64,000 bases of DNA from contig CM026554.1 of the NCBI GenBank assembly GCA_015143295.1, forward strand, positions 29,401,531-29,465,530. The letters run 5' to 3'. The translations under genes were made by a program, and so were the position numbers. The notes beneath the pieces are model-generated. The model was not told where the DNA came from. It did no database searches and saw only the letters and a list, made by a program, of their open reading frames with translations. Of this stretch, positions 1 through 12,602 are shown one piece after another. How positions within the stretch are numbered: position 1 is the first letter of the stretch; every line of letters begins with the position of its first letter. This DNA comes from Tetracentron sinense. Taxonomy: Eukaryota; Streptophyta; Magnoliopsida; Trochodendrales; Trochodendraceae.

Positions 1-257
1 TTAGTTGATGTTGCTTTATACTCTAGTTTGTACATAGAGAGGACCATGATGGTTGGTCCATGTTAACTGCTGTAGTTTCATTGGTCGGATGATATACGGG
101 ATGGTTTGTTTTATATTGAGAGAAATTTTATAGTTGCTATTTTAGGAGAAATGTTATCTTATTATTTGCTTTATTGCTATGGAATTCAAGCAGGGATAAG
201 TAATGTAGCGGGCCCAAAGTCCCATTATGACCAAAGTGAGGTTTTGGGGTCGTTACA
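1..257 (+). repeat. Tekay-like gypsy LTR, 3' (U5) end
   Basis: The segment ends in TTTTGGGGTCGTTACA at 257. Its last ~65 bases match, in reverse, the left ends of the LTRs at 46630 and 58608 (shared blocks GCGGGCCCAAAGTCCCATT and GGATAAGTAATGTA). No primer-binding site follows at 258, so it is a solo LTR or the 3' LTR of an element lying to the left. Fossil. Confidence 0.6.
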
Positions 258-1120
258 GAAATAATGGATATGTATTATGATAAGATTGCTAGTTTCATGA
301 TTTTAATTGAAGATAAGTATGAAAATTGTTATATGATGATGGGTATTGATTTTAGGGTTTAATGTACATGTGGTTGAATATGGTGGAAGTGAAATACTCC
401 GGGTTGTGATTGAATTGATGATTATAGAGTTAATGATTTTATGTTATGCAATTAAGAACTTTGTTAAAGTAAGGTTTGATTGCAGTACCTTACATGAATG
501 ATAAAGTATTATGGTATGATTCACATGATAAATTATAAGTATCTATGCATGTATGATGATTAAAATTCGGATAGGCAAATATTTAGATGATGATTTTAAT
601 AACCTAGATTCTTTACCATCATGGTATGGGACATTGTGGTGGAGTTCGATGGTAAGAAATCGAAATCTAAAGGATAACCTAAATTAAAGTTAATCATAAC
701 ACTCAAGCACATGTTAACTGCATGGTAAGTTGTCAAGACTGCACATGATCATGCATCTGATACGAACTAACATTGACTTTGGTATGAACTAATATGAATC
801 TGATAAAGAATAGACATGAATCTAATAGAATCTGGTATGAACTAACATGCTACTGTTACAAACTGACATGCATTTGCACAAGTATCACAAGTCTGAACAA
901 GTCATGAGTCTGAATATGTCATGGAATAATGATATTATATATTGTTAGCTATGCTTTATATTCACTAAGCGTTTCATTGCTCAATCAAACTTTTAATGTC
1001 GGCAGGTTTAAGTTTGAAGCAATTCACGAAACCTTGGGTCGATGAAGAATACTTTGAGGAGCCCGAAGGTGATTACCAGAAAGGAGAAATTAATCTAGAT
1101 CGCTATCCTTATTATTGATC
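258..1120 (+). repeat. Diverged internal part of the same gypsy LTR family
   Basis: Around 958-1110 the order of words (TTCACTAAGC, TTGCTCA, ATGTCGGCAGGTTTA, then GAAGAATACTTTGAGGAGCC) matches the middle of the LTRs at 47.0 kb and 59.0 kb read on their own sense strand. It therefore looks like a second, older LTR fragment in the same orientation, placed directly after the U5 end at 257. The part from 258 to about 900 is AT-rich and less clearly homologous. Fossil. Confidence 0.45.
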
Positions 1121-2040
1121 CGATAGTTGGGTCAGACATATCATCCCGAATTTCAGAACCTGGTAAAGAGAGGTGTTGCAATGTCGATCATGGGTGGTGA
1201 AGACAAGTACATGAACTCTTTGCTGCTTTCTGCCAATTGTAAATACTGCATTTTCTCACCTGAGAATTCATCAGAAGCCAAGCCTTTGGTGTTAGATCCC
1301 GCCAAAATTGTGGACTGCACAAGCTAGATGAGCAATAGAGCACTAGCAAGATGAGCAATGGATGCGGAGTCGTTTGTCGCCGGTAGAAGGAAGGAACTAT
1401 ATAGAGAGAGAGAGAGAGAGAGAGAAAAAGAAAGAATAGGAAGCTCAACTGATGACTACTTTAAGAAATGATGGAATAAAGGAATTAGTGCTGTTTTTGT
1501 CATAGCTTGTTGTGATACTACCGGTTATCGTTACTCATTCTCTCAGTACAATTACTAGGGTTTATAGGAAATGAAGATGATCTCCAAGCTTGTCTTGCCT
1601 CTATAAAGAGATGTGGTCAGATGCCCAAGAGCCATCTTTTCACATTAGGATATGGTGATAGTCAGTACAATATGTTTTCTGAAGAAGTGACTGATTTATA
1701 ATATACAGGCTCTCCTGTTTCATTTCAAACAGATGCATTCTCACGTATAAACTACTTAAGGCTCCTCCTCTTACCAAGAGTTGGTAAGATGTGTTGGGAT
1801 CAGCCTTCTATTGGTCCTTGTGTGTGAGTGTGTTGTGTTGTGTTTACCATTAACCAAAAAAAAAGGGCCATAAGATAGAGGCTCAAAAGTTGGCATTCAA
1901 ATACCACTCCGGATGGTTTTCAACATGTTACTTTTCCTTGTAATCCCGGTAGTATGGAATGATAGGATTGGCCTAAAATTCAATCTATTGCAAAACTATA
2001 TTATTATGAGCTATCTTTTAGGAAGGAAATCCTTGTTGGT
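1121..2040. other. Intergenic, no supported gene; GA microsatellite and LINE-tail-like end
   Basis: A (GA)n run lies at 1402-1425. A short open stretch at about 1567-1700 (LASIKRCGQMPKSHLFTLGY) has no family I recognise. The stretch at 1800-1865 ends TTTACCATTAACC plus about nine A, similar to a LINE 3' tail. Nothing else can be supported. Confidence 0.3.
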
Positions 2041-5000
2041 TTAGGAATTGATTTTAAGGTGTAAACTTATAATATAAGCTGAGAATATATTAGTGAACAG
2101 GATTTTTCGTAGAGAGCGGGTTGCTCTAGTGAGAGCCCTATTAGTTCTCAAGAAGAGCAGAGGACTCTTGGGACGAAAAGTTGCGACTCTCAGGAAGAAT
2201 AGTGGGTTCACGGCAAATTCTAGTAGCTCTTGTAGCAAGTGGACTCTCGATATTTGAGAATGAAAATCTTTGTACCATATAATCTTTGCATAGTGAAAAT
2301 TTTTGATTATCTTCGCTCATGGATGTAACCCTTATTGGGGTGAACCACGTATATCTTATATTGTGCTTTTGGATTATTTTCATATTTGTTTGTCATTTTA
2401 TCTTCGAATCTCAAGATCGTATTTTTCAAGGTAAGGGATGGCTCCAAAACTCTCAAAGGTGTCGAACACCAAGTTGAAGGTGGAGAAATTTGATGGGATA
2501 AATAATTTTGGGCTGTGGCAAATCCAAGTGAAGGATTTTCTAATTCAACAAGGTCTACATAGAGCTTTAAAGGGTTGAAGGATATAAGCCTGCAGATGAC
2601 AATTGGGAGGAATATGACCTCCAAGCATGCGGTATCATTCAGTTGTGTTTAGCAAATGGGATCACATACAACATTATTAATTAGAAGTCGACTACTATGA
2701 TTTGGTCAAAGCTTGAAAGTCTTTACACGAAGTCTCTTACCAACCGATTGTACCTTAAGAAGCAACTCTCAACATTTCACATTAAGGTATGTTGATGCAT
2801 GATCATCGTAACAAGTTGAGTGAAATTGTCTTAGAAATATTAAACATAGAAATTAAGTTGGATGGCAAGAACAAAGCACTTGTTCTTTTTTCATCACTTC
2901 TAGTTACGTATGAGCATCTAGTCATAACGTTACTCTACAAAAATGATACCATTGAATATGATGAAGTTATAGTAGCGCTTCTCTCCAATGAATATAGGAA
3001 GAAGGCTTCGAGTAACGATTCTCAAGCGAAGGGGTTGGATGTTAGGGGAGGGTAGAGAATAGGAAATCTGGAATGCGAAGGTTAATATTGTAATCCAAGA
3101 ATTGAAAGGATTCAGAATGTTACTTTTTGTCACAGAAAATGGCACTCCATGGTAGACTATCTAAAGCGTAAAGCTAGTATTAAAATAATTGTAACAGTTC
3201 TGACTTAGCCAATGCGGCAGAAAATGATTTGGTTGATGCCACAAACATTTTATTAGTAACGTCAGTAAGGATACATCGGATGGTTCCATTCTTGATTCAG
3301 GTTGTTCATATCATGTGTCCAAATAGGGATTTTCTTTGCTTCCATAAGGGTGTGAACGATGGACTATTTTTTTTTGGGTTTAGGCAACTACACAAGGATA
3401 ATAACATGGATATTTTGATGGGTAATAACATGGATAGTAAGACAATAGGAATAGGGACACTCAAGATCAAGTTACATAATAGAATTGTGAGAACTTTGAC
3501 AGAAGTGAGGCATATTCCAGAATTGAAGAAAAACCTTACTTCTTTGAGTGCTCTAGACTCCAATGGCTGCAAGATTGTGGCAGGAGATGGAGTCCTAAAA
3601 GTTGTTCCGGGCTCTGGTTATGATGAAATGTAGTAAGGTGAGAAATCTGTATCTTTTATCTAAAGGTACTGTGACAAGTAGGACAGCGATATCTACATTA
3701 GGAGACAGTAATTCAGCCTCTACACACTTATGGCATATGCAATTGGGGCATATGAGTGAGAAAAATTTGACAGAATTGAGCAAGCGAGACATGCTTGTGG
3801 GGTGAAGACTGATAAACTAGATTTATGTGAGCATAGTGTATTTGCCAAACAGTGCAAGGTGAAGTTTAATAGAGCTATTTGTCGTACAAAAGGCACTCTT
3901 GACTACATTCTCCTGAATGTATGGGTCCCACAAATGTCAAAAGGAGGATCAAAGTATTTTCTTTTCTTTATTGATAACTTCTCATATATAGTAGGGATTT
4001 ATACTTTGAAGAGTTAAGATGAAGCTTTTGAAACATTCAAGTGAGAGTGAAGGACACTGGTTGAGAACAGACTGACAAGAAAATTAAGCAGTTGAGAACC
4101 AATAACAATGGTGAGTACAAGTACGAATCATTCTTGAATTCTGCGAGGATCATTGAATTCTCTATTGGAAAGAACATGATGCATGCTATCCAACGACAGG
4201 TTGAGTATAGAGTTTTGGACTTAGGAAGTTAACCCAACATGCTTTCTTATCAATAAATCATTGTCCAAGCTATAATCATTGTCCAAGCTATAGAGTGCAA
4301 AACTCCCCATGAAGTATGGTTAAACGAACCTGCTGATTACAATTCTTTTTGAATCTTTAGCTGTTCAGGTTATTTTCATATAAAAAAAGCACGAGTAGTC
4401 CAAGAGCCAAGAAGAGTATTTTTCTGCGTTATGCAAATGGAGTGAAGGTTTACGGAATCTGAATTGTGGAAGTTCGTAATTAGTAAAGACATGACCTTTG
4501 GCTTTAATGAATCTGTTATCCAAACTTCCAACAAGCATAAGTGTATGCAAAATGAGAACACAGTTAATCTAGTTAATCTTGTGCAGGTAAAGTTTAGCAG
4601 AAACATCAATAAAATTGATGATGAATTGTTCTAGGTGAAGGGGCAATAGATCAACAATCACAACAGCAGCAGTCCTTAGCAGGTGGTAGGCCTAAAATGA
4701 CACATAAGGCACCAGTTCGTTATGGTTTTGAGAATATGGTAGCTAATGCGCTTACCATTGATGAAGATGAGTCATCTACATTCTAAGAAGCTGTAAACAA
4801 CAGTCATGGTAAAGAGTGCAAAACCACCATGGGTGAGGAGATTGATTCTCTTCATAAGAACCATACTTGAGAACTCCTCGAGTTGCCTATAAGGGAAAGT
4901 GAGCTATAAGGTGCAAGAGCATAGATGAGATAAACAAGTTAAAGTCTCAACTCAACACGGATTTGGGTGGGGTGCAACTAAGAAGATTCTCAATATGTAG

Positions 5001-5200
5001 ATTCATAGAAAAAGGAAGAGGAGCAAGTTATATTTCCTGGTCAATGTCAAAAGGTTCTATCTGCAGTTAGATAAAGGATATAATGGTGTGATTTATAAGA
5101 GCAACCAAATGCATTTTTAATGCAAAGTACAAAACTTAATTTGTCTACCCAAGTGAAGTTGGGAAGAACCAATGAGATAGGTCTTGCAGAGGATTAAGCT
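2040..5200 (+). mobile_element. Ty1/copia retrotransposon fossil (Tork/Tnt1-like), broken
   Basis: Parts in order: an LTR-like end with GGGTGAACCACGTATATCTTAT at about 2335-2358 (the GAACCACGTA word typical of Tork-type LTRs); gag starting near 2450 (KLKVEKFDG, FGLWQIQV) and continuing to about 3060; a zinc-knuckle remnant near 3130; protease-side sequence at 3400-3600; the GAG-pre-integrase motif HLWHMQLGHMSEKNLTELS near 3725-3780; integrase start at 3850-4020; and faint RT-side sequence from 4650 on. It is heavily broken (more than ten breaks) and the 3' half is poorly preserved. No clear right LTR is seen. The age is old relative to the other elements. Confidence 0.8.
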
Positions 5201-5838
5201 ACTACTATGGAACTTAGTTTTAGAGTCTACATAATTTCATTCATAAACATTATGATATATAATATTACCGTAGACCACAAAATCTGCATTTCTGCCGATG
5301 AAAACAAGAATTGCTCCAAGAACATCAAGGCCCGCCCCTTACCAAGTCTCAGTCTAGAAGATCACCAAGTTGAAAAAGATTCAGCCAATAGGATTATCCA
5401 AACCATAAACCCTATGGGGATATTTTTCTGGACCATCCACCATCGTTCTCTGACATGATAAAAAGGGATAGATTCTTGGCATAGGTGGAACCCATAGAAT
5501 GAATATCCCTGAGCCTCTACATATAACACCATGTACATAGCAAAAGTTGACTGCAGAGCAGATGTGTTGCCGTCCTGTATTATTACTCCTCTCTAAGGAA
5601 TCAAGTTATCTTCCATCTGTTACATGTGAAGGTTTAATTTACTGATCCAAATCACATGTACATCACAGATTGTGTACAATGCTTGCAAATCATCCTTACC
5701 CCCCCTCTCTTCATACATCACCCTTTTATCCTTTGATTAAATTCAGGACAGCTTATATGTAAAATTCCTCCAGGACCAAAAAATGGAGAACGAAGAAGAA
5801 AAAGCTTACCACATTACCGAATGTATTAAGGAAGGCTC
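5201..5838. other. 3' flank of MIA40, no supported gene
   Basis: The part nearest 5838 is probably MIA40 3' UTR. No polyadenylation site can be fixed, and the rest shows no recognisable repeat or coding pattern. Confidence 0.3.
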
Positions 5839-8800
5839 TTAAAGCTTAGGTTTTGGTTCTATGGAATATTCTGGAGGGATGATTTTGTACTCTTGGGTGT
5901 GCTCTTCCTGTTTCTTGCTCTCATCTTCGTCTAACACATCCTTAGAAAATGCATCAGGGTGTACTTTGATACAGTTCTGCAAAGCTACAAATGGATGCAC
6001 ACAATCCGAGCCCTATAAAATTGCAATTTATGTATTAGTAATTTGGTAAATAAAAGAGAGAGACCAAGATTCGAAATGTCCAAATGTCTACCTCCATCTA
6101 ACCTACTAGTGCCTGTACAGGTGAAACAGATGGAGGGAGTTGGGACCCAACACTTGATTCATCAGACCTAGAACATTGCATGACAATATGAATTGCAATA
6201 ATCTGATCTATTACTTATCTGAACTGTTAGCCTAAGAATTTTCTGCCCGTCAATATATTGTGATTGATTGGATGATCAATCATCTCATCAGCTCAAAAAT
6301 TGACCTAGGAAGATCCCTTAGGAGGGTCCCGACTCATCTGCATGCGCCATATACACAGAACAGATGGGTCTAGCCGAATTACCTAAGCATTTCTCGTATC
6401 ACAAACATTTCAGCATTTTAGTTAAAACCAAAACCACACACACAAACACATATATATATATGCACACTAGCAACTACCCTGTGCGACGCATGATCAATGG
6501 TCCCACAAAGGAGAACTGTCATATCTTTTTTTTATGGCTAATGCTCTATAAGATCATTATAGTCATCTTATCTGTCACTCTCTTGGATGATAATAACAAA
6601 TAAAGCAGACTATAGCAGATGGATAAAGTAATTCAATAAAGTGTTGGTCAAAGCCTGGTAAAGCCTTTCACCTGTGAGACTCACTATTGACTGACTCTCT
6701 TCAAAGGTTGGTACAGGTCCACCCTACATGCACCAATTAGGTGATTGTGGTCAAGAGGAGCTTTGTTGATGTCCTCAAGAAGGAAAAGATGTAATTGGGG
6801 GGGGGGGGCAATAAATGTCTTAAAAGGAATCAATGCAAGATTTGGGCTGAGCAAATCTTCAAAGAGAGACATTGTTCTTCTTCAAGAAAGTATAAAGAAC
6901 AAATAAAAAAAATATAGAGAGAGAGAGAGAGAGAGTCTTGCCCTCAAACTCTAATGAAGCACAAATGGGACACTGGCCCCATGTATTTGCTTCTTACTTT
7001 TGTACACTCACGCACTCGAACAATGCACCATTAGAGTCACCTTGTTTAACCATAAATACCTTTTCTTCAGCAGTGCTCTTAATAAAACAGACGAAAGCCT
7101 CCGAGAACTGGGTCCCACAAGGGCCATTTCGCAGCTCAGCAACACAAGGGCATTCCAGTGCTTTTTGTGCCTTCGCATCAAGAGACTGAAAAAGGAAAGT
7201 TCAGGTCATTGGGTAAAGAAATCAAACAGTACCAATTTATATTTTCGCAGGTAGTAGCCACAAAAAAAAAAGTAAAAATTTTGAATTAAAACATAAAAGT
7301 AGGCTAACCTCGTTCTCATTGTCCCCAAATGCTGTAGCTTCTGTAACAGGAAAGCTAATAAGATCATACAAATACTGAGTAGGTCTCTACAGTTCATCCA
7401 ACAAAAGAGCAGAACAATAAAGCGATAAATCACAGATACAGATACTGAAAATAGTAAATATTAGACTTGAAAAGGCGTAGGGAATTTAGTTAAGATAGGA
7501 TCATAGGACTCACTCGTATATTATGATGGGTTATATACACAGTTACCAAGAGGATTCGGTAATTATTCGGCTAGGGAAAATTTCGGAATTAAAAGAAAAA
7601 ATAACTCGCAAAATTTAGGAATAAAAAGAAAAATCAGCTAAATTCAGGGAAAATCAGAAAAATGTCGGTCAGGATATGAACAAATAATGAATAAGATTTT
7701 TAATTATAAAGATTTATAAGAAATATCTTTCATATATTAGATATTTACTCAAGAATTTTTCAAAAAGTCATGAATAATTTGTGTTTAATTCGCAAAATTC
7801 GCGACTTTTTAAAAAATTCAAAACAAAACTCAAAAAGTAATGAATACTAAGTAAATTAATCATTCTACGAAAATGTCACGACTTATTCGGGACTCTTTAA
7901 AAAAATTGGAGAACTTTGTTACCATAGTTCAAAACTCGGCAAGTCACTCGAGTAACTCGATCAAGTTACTCAACTTGACTAAACTCGAAAGAGACTATTC
8001 AGCGAGTTACTCAGGTGACTCGGTGTAGTTAAGTCGAGTCGAGTTTTTCGACTTGCTAGATTAGTTCGAGTCAGAATTTGATACATTTATCATTTTATTT
8101 ATTTTTAACCTAAACTCGAACATCACACTGTTTTTGCAACATATTTTTTGGGGTTACAAAGCCAACCTACTACGAATTTTGTTATATAAACCTCTAGTTC
8201 TTAGGTTTGAGGCTACCAAATCAGCTTACTTTGGGTTCTTTTAACTCAGGTTTTTCAAATTATTTGTGGTTCAATCCTGAATAAAATACCAAGAAATTAG
8301 TAATTGCCTAATTGGTATATATATATATAGAAAACTCGAAAAAAACTCGAATCGGTCCAATTATTACATATATATTCTGAGTTGGACCGAGTCGAGTTTT
8401 CTAAGTTACTCGACCCAGACGAGTTTTCGAGTTTTTGAACCATGTTTGTTACTAACTTACTATGGTTATATAGACATGGCTCACGTGCTCATCAATGAGA
8501 AGCATCCAAATGCTAGTCCATTACTTAGATAATCCACTGTTAAAATTGCACCAAGTGAACAAGCCTGAGCATTCGTCTAAGAGCTTAAACTTGGATGGCT
8601 AAGAACAAGAAAAAAAAAACAGGTAATTATTTGGGGAAATGTCCACAAAAAAAAGGTGGTTAGGATTATCCAATTGGTTAAAGACCCCCTACTAATGAGT
8701 AAGCATGCGTGTACGACACACATCCTAGTGGAGCCAAAATCAACCCAAATGCCCCAATTTTCCTCATTAGACCAATTTAGGTGTAAGCAAATGCTGCCTA

Positions 8801-11800
8801 AAGTGCCACTAACAACGCATGGACATATATCTCTATCCCCGAAGGTCATTCATCATTACAATAATATGGAATCTGGTTGCTAAAAGGGTATTTGGCATCG
8901 CTCCCACAGAATAGAAAATCAGAAACGTCGTTTGGATACGTTTTGGCACGGAACAATTACGACATAAATTTTGCTTCTCGAAAAGAATTTTGGGTACAAA
9001 AAAAAAGTCACTTTTAATGAGGAAAATTGCCCCTCAAACCCACTCCCCACCACCTCCACCCTCAATGTCAACGCCTCACCACCACCCCTGCCCCCCACAA
9101 ATCCCACCCACATCCACTACCTACCCCCATCCTCACTAGTCTACAATGATCTCGGTATTTTCCCATCAAACGTATTCCCTTGTTTCTATTATGGACTCTG
9201 ACTAAAAGTTTCCAAACGGGTTTCTCATCACAAAATCAATTTTGAGAATCTAGGAATTTGGGAATTGATTTGTATCCAGTGTTACAAATCTCATTCTCAA
9301 GTTTTTATCGGCCGAAGTTTTTCTGGTGAGATTTTCAAATCTGGAGTTCTTTCCGAGTATTTCTCGCCTAAATCTCGGCAATGATTAAAAAAATAATTAA
9401 AATTTCAAAAAATAGTAGTAAATTTCACAAATTTATGAATTCATTAAACCAACAATATTGGGTATTTCTCGCGATATTTTTAAAATATCGACTAAATCTT
9501 GTGATATTTACATTAAAAAAATAGAAAATCGCAATTCTCATAAGATTTTTTTTAAAAATCCCAATTAAAATGGAATTTTAAATTTTAGATGTTTTTCTTA
9601 GCATTTCTCGCGAGAAATTAGGTATTTCTCAAGAGATTCATAGCACTGTTTCCGGATCACTAAAAATGATGTCAAATGAACCCTAAATCACTAATGGATG
9701 GACGACTAAACAAGCCATAAGTTTATCATGCCTAGGAAAAATAATTAAAGATCAAACATGTATGGCTCTTGATGTACAAAATTCACATTTTTTCTTTTTC
9801 TTTTTTTTGGGGGGGAGAGGGGTGGCTGGTGGAGACCGAAAATAAGGTTGAGTCATAAACCACAGTACATGGAATTTGAGAAAACATGGGATTTAACAAT
9901 ATTATAATTTTATTTGTAAGAAATAAATTCATAATAATATATTATAATTAAAGCATCAAAAAAAATCCAGGATCTCAGTCCGATAACTCAATGAGGTCCA
10001 GATCAAAGCTGACTTTCTGCATTCAATTAGTCCAGTCAAGTTGTAACCGAGTAGAATTTAGTGTTGATACACGTCAGAATTTACTGCTCCTTGACATGAG
10101 CCTAAACTGTCTAGCTACTCCTAGGCATGAGCTAAAATTGTCCTATTTATCCTCAGCACGAGCTTAAACTGTCCCATCGCTCCTCAGCACGAGCTTAAAT
10201 TGTCCCATCGCTCCTCAGATATGAGCTAAAACTATCTAATCCTCCATCACTCCAATCAAACTTCCCCTAGAACTACATGTTGCTTGATTCCACTGAACGT
10301 AAATACGGAGGCAGCTCTTCTCAGGTTCAGCTCCCCTAAGATAGAACACCGATTCTTTTTTTATCCTGCTTATTTATCAAACTATTTTTTGTCAATAACA
10401 TTTGTTTAGCATATAGATTCAATTTCAAGGTTCTTCTATAATTTTCTTTATTTAATTCAGACTTAGGGAGTAGGTAACCATTTTCGGATAGGAGTTTAGG
10501 GTGCCTAAAACCTTCCCCTAACTTAAATTAATCAATTACCCTAATCTATGAATTCCAGACCATGCCTTATCCAACAATTTCGGGACCCTATTTTCCCTTA
10601 GAATTAGATAGGTGGCGACTCTCCCATTCAATTTACAATTTATCGTTATTCCTACTCGTTCGATCCTGATCAGGAATGGGGGTTAAAATCTCATGCTTTT
10701 AGTCATGAAGATGAAATTTCAAACAGGTAAAGAGAAGCACTCAATTTTATGATGTTAACAATTTCACATGGCCAAAGGAGAAACAAATATTGCACTTTAT
10801 ACGGTTGGAAAAAAATTCAACCAATTAGATCCTTTGATAAGTTACATATTTCCCAATGCAGTTGAGTTTTGTAATTGATGATGTAGACACGTCAACATAG
10901 TGACTGGTGTGGGTATTGAGAATTGAGATTGCAGATCGTTAGTAACTGCTAAACAAGCAATGTAGCAGAGATATGCCCGATCACAGATTTAATGATCGTG
11001 GATTTTGTACATAAGTTGATGAAAACATATTATAATAATCGTGCCTCTGAAGCACTGACAAATGATGCCCGTTGCCACTCGAAAGCCAAGCACATTCAGT
11101 TTAGGTGGCAGTATATGCATAAGGGAACTCAAAAAAGCAATTTCAAAGTTGTTGAAATTTCTTCCAAAGAGAGTCTTGCAAATAGGTTAAGACATTGCTT
11201 TTCTGGATATAAAGGCGGTTTTGGATATCCATATCCTTCAAGTCAAAAAGGATTATCTACCAATTCCTACATTGGAAGATGATCCGTGGAAATTTTGGAA
11301 TCATTACGAGCGGTTGCAGGCTGTCCTCCGGAGGACTGATAATTAGTGGGAATGGTCACTAAAACGCATGGGTTTAGACATGAGCAGGGTACATGTCAGC
11401 ATAACCTTCACTACAGATGGTGTCATAGAACACATTGTGGTGTGCCCTAGCCACTGTATAGTAAATCCTGGCGAGTTGCATCGGAAAACTAAAGCTAAGG
11501 GTATGGTGCCTTTGGGTATGATTTTTTTTCCTGATTTAATCATTTAAAGGTGAATATTTTTTCAATAATCCTGTTTGGATAACCAACAAGTGATTGAATC
11601 CATTTTATAAAAACACTACCATTGTAACCAGTACTATCTTAAATATCGCAAACCCGTTTATTTATTTAGCAATTATTTTTCCAATGGTTATATGTCTAAT
11701 GATTATATTATTAAGGTTTATGGCTAAAATAATCAAAGTCAAACGCACCCTAAGATATTATGTAGAGAAGAAAATTGTTCTAGCGACCACATCCAATGGT

Positions 11801-12602
11801 CGGTCCATGACCCCTGGATGCCGAAGGCGTCCTTAGGGTGATCTCATAGTTCCTACGAGGTGGAGACGATGGGGTTGGCCCATGGATTTTCCTTCCTTTT
11901 GCCACATTTCTCAAAGGAAGATTTCCCGGAGGAATTAATGGCATGACGAGCATTTTCTTTTCTTTTTTCCACCCCTTCAATAAGTGATCATCCCGGTAGG
12001 CGCTTATCTTATAGAGTAGAGAGAGAAATGTCTATTTCGTTCATCCGGGGGCTCGGGTTTGTCGCAGGAATCTTTCTGTTTCCCACTCCCTCCTTCCCGG
12101 CCATCTTGCTTACAATGAATTCGCTCCCCTGTTGTCAGATTCTATATCCTCTGTTTTCTTTCATTCATATTGTTTGTAGATATATTTGGCAGTGATAGTG
12201 ATATTGGAGCACAAATGTACATAATTATGCTGAATGTAATAAATATAGCAAGGAGAGAGAAAAATATATATATATATACTACAAATCAAATCAAAACCAT
12301 AGTAAATAAATCAGACAGAAACTAAGAATGAAATGCAATTATTCAAAACATAATTGCAACACTAATTCTAGTTTTAGAGAGAGAGAGAAATTGAAACTGA
12401 TGATGATGACTGGACAGTAAAATAATTCAAGAAAATGGAAGGAAAAGAAGAAAAGGGAAACAGAGAGCTCTTGCGATGAAGAAGTAGAGATCCACAAACC
12501 TGCAATTAAAGCTTCCATGGAAGTTTGTTTCGAATCATTTCCGCCTGAAGGTGCCTGTCTGCTTTCATCTATATCGGAAATCTGGCTCTGAACTTGACCC
12601 AT
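5839..12602 (-). CDS. MIA40: MIA40 (mitochondrial intermembrane-space oxidoreductase), four exons
   Basis: Exons (minus strand): 12602-12500, 7340-7309, 7185-7060 and 6012-5839 (stop 5841-5839). All introns are GT-AG, lengths sum to 435 nt and the frame stays open, giving 144 aa. Seen: the redox CPC at residues 57-59 (KALECPC), then two CX9C pairs, C68-C78 and C91-C101, the twin-CX9C fold of CHCHD4/MIA40. The start is MGQVQS with no cleavable presequence, and MEALIAE precedes the acidic ENE stretch. Known for the family: it oxidises cysteine-rich proteins on import into the intermembrane space and is re-oxidised by ERV1; the Arabidopsis protein is also reported in peroxisomes. The C-terminus is KPKPKL, so PKL may act as a weak PTS1 (inference), and MGxxxS fits an N-myristoylation pattern (inference). 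Exon 2 is only 32 nt. Intron 1 is 5.2 kb of repeats. The DUF639 gene lies divergently upstream. Identity is secure; the start is the only sensible Met in exon 1. Confidence 0.95.
7923..8444. mobile_element. hAT-like MITE in MIA40 intron 1 with perfect 8-bp target duplication
   Basis: Terminal inverted repeats begin CATAGTTCAAAACTCG on the left and, reversed, CATGGTTCAAAAACTCG on the right. Each is followed by diverged subterminal GAGTAAC/CTCGA words. The flanks are TTTGTTAC at 7915-7922 and again at 8445-8452, an exact 8-bp duplication. CA...TG ends and an 8-bp duplication fit hAT. It is 522 bp with no coding capacity, so it is a non-autonomous element. Confidence 0.85.
9277..9648. mobile_element. 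MITE-like element with CAGTG inverted ends
   Basis: The left end CAGTGTTACAAATCTC and the reversed right end CAGTGCTATGAATCTC agree at 13 of 16 positions, and the interior is AT-rich with repeated TTTCTCG words. The flanking 8-mers do not match, so the target duplication is lost or the ends are slightly misplaced. Probably hAT-like and inside MIA40 intron 1. Confidence 0.5.
10000..10700 (+). repeat. gypsy LTR / U5 remnant with five 31-bp repeats
   Basis: Five tandem units of 31 bp run from 10089 to 10243 (core CACGAGCTTAAACTGTCCCA). Downstream, at 10455-10640, are the words GGTAACCATTTTCGGATAGG, GGGTGCCTAAAACCTTCCCC and GGTGGCGACTCTCC, which mark the transcribed end of many plant gypsy LTRs. 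No coding part follows. It is a fossil inside MIA40 intron 1. Confidence 0.5.
10990..11200 (+). mobile_element. Ty1/copia RNase H scrap
   Basis: The open frame contains CHSKAKHIQFRWQYMH followed by KVVEISSKESLANRL, the C-terminal RNase H signature of copia polyproteins (H-x-R/K-x-KHI ... VSTKEQLAD). No other copia domain is attached. It is a fossil inside MIA40 intron 1. Confidence 0.6.
11200..12499. other. Proximal part of MIA40 intron 1, nothing further recognised
   Basis: AT-rich intron sequence with a short TA microsatellite near 12267-12280 and a GA run near 12377-12388. No open frame here resembles a known family. Confidence 0.3.
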
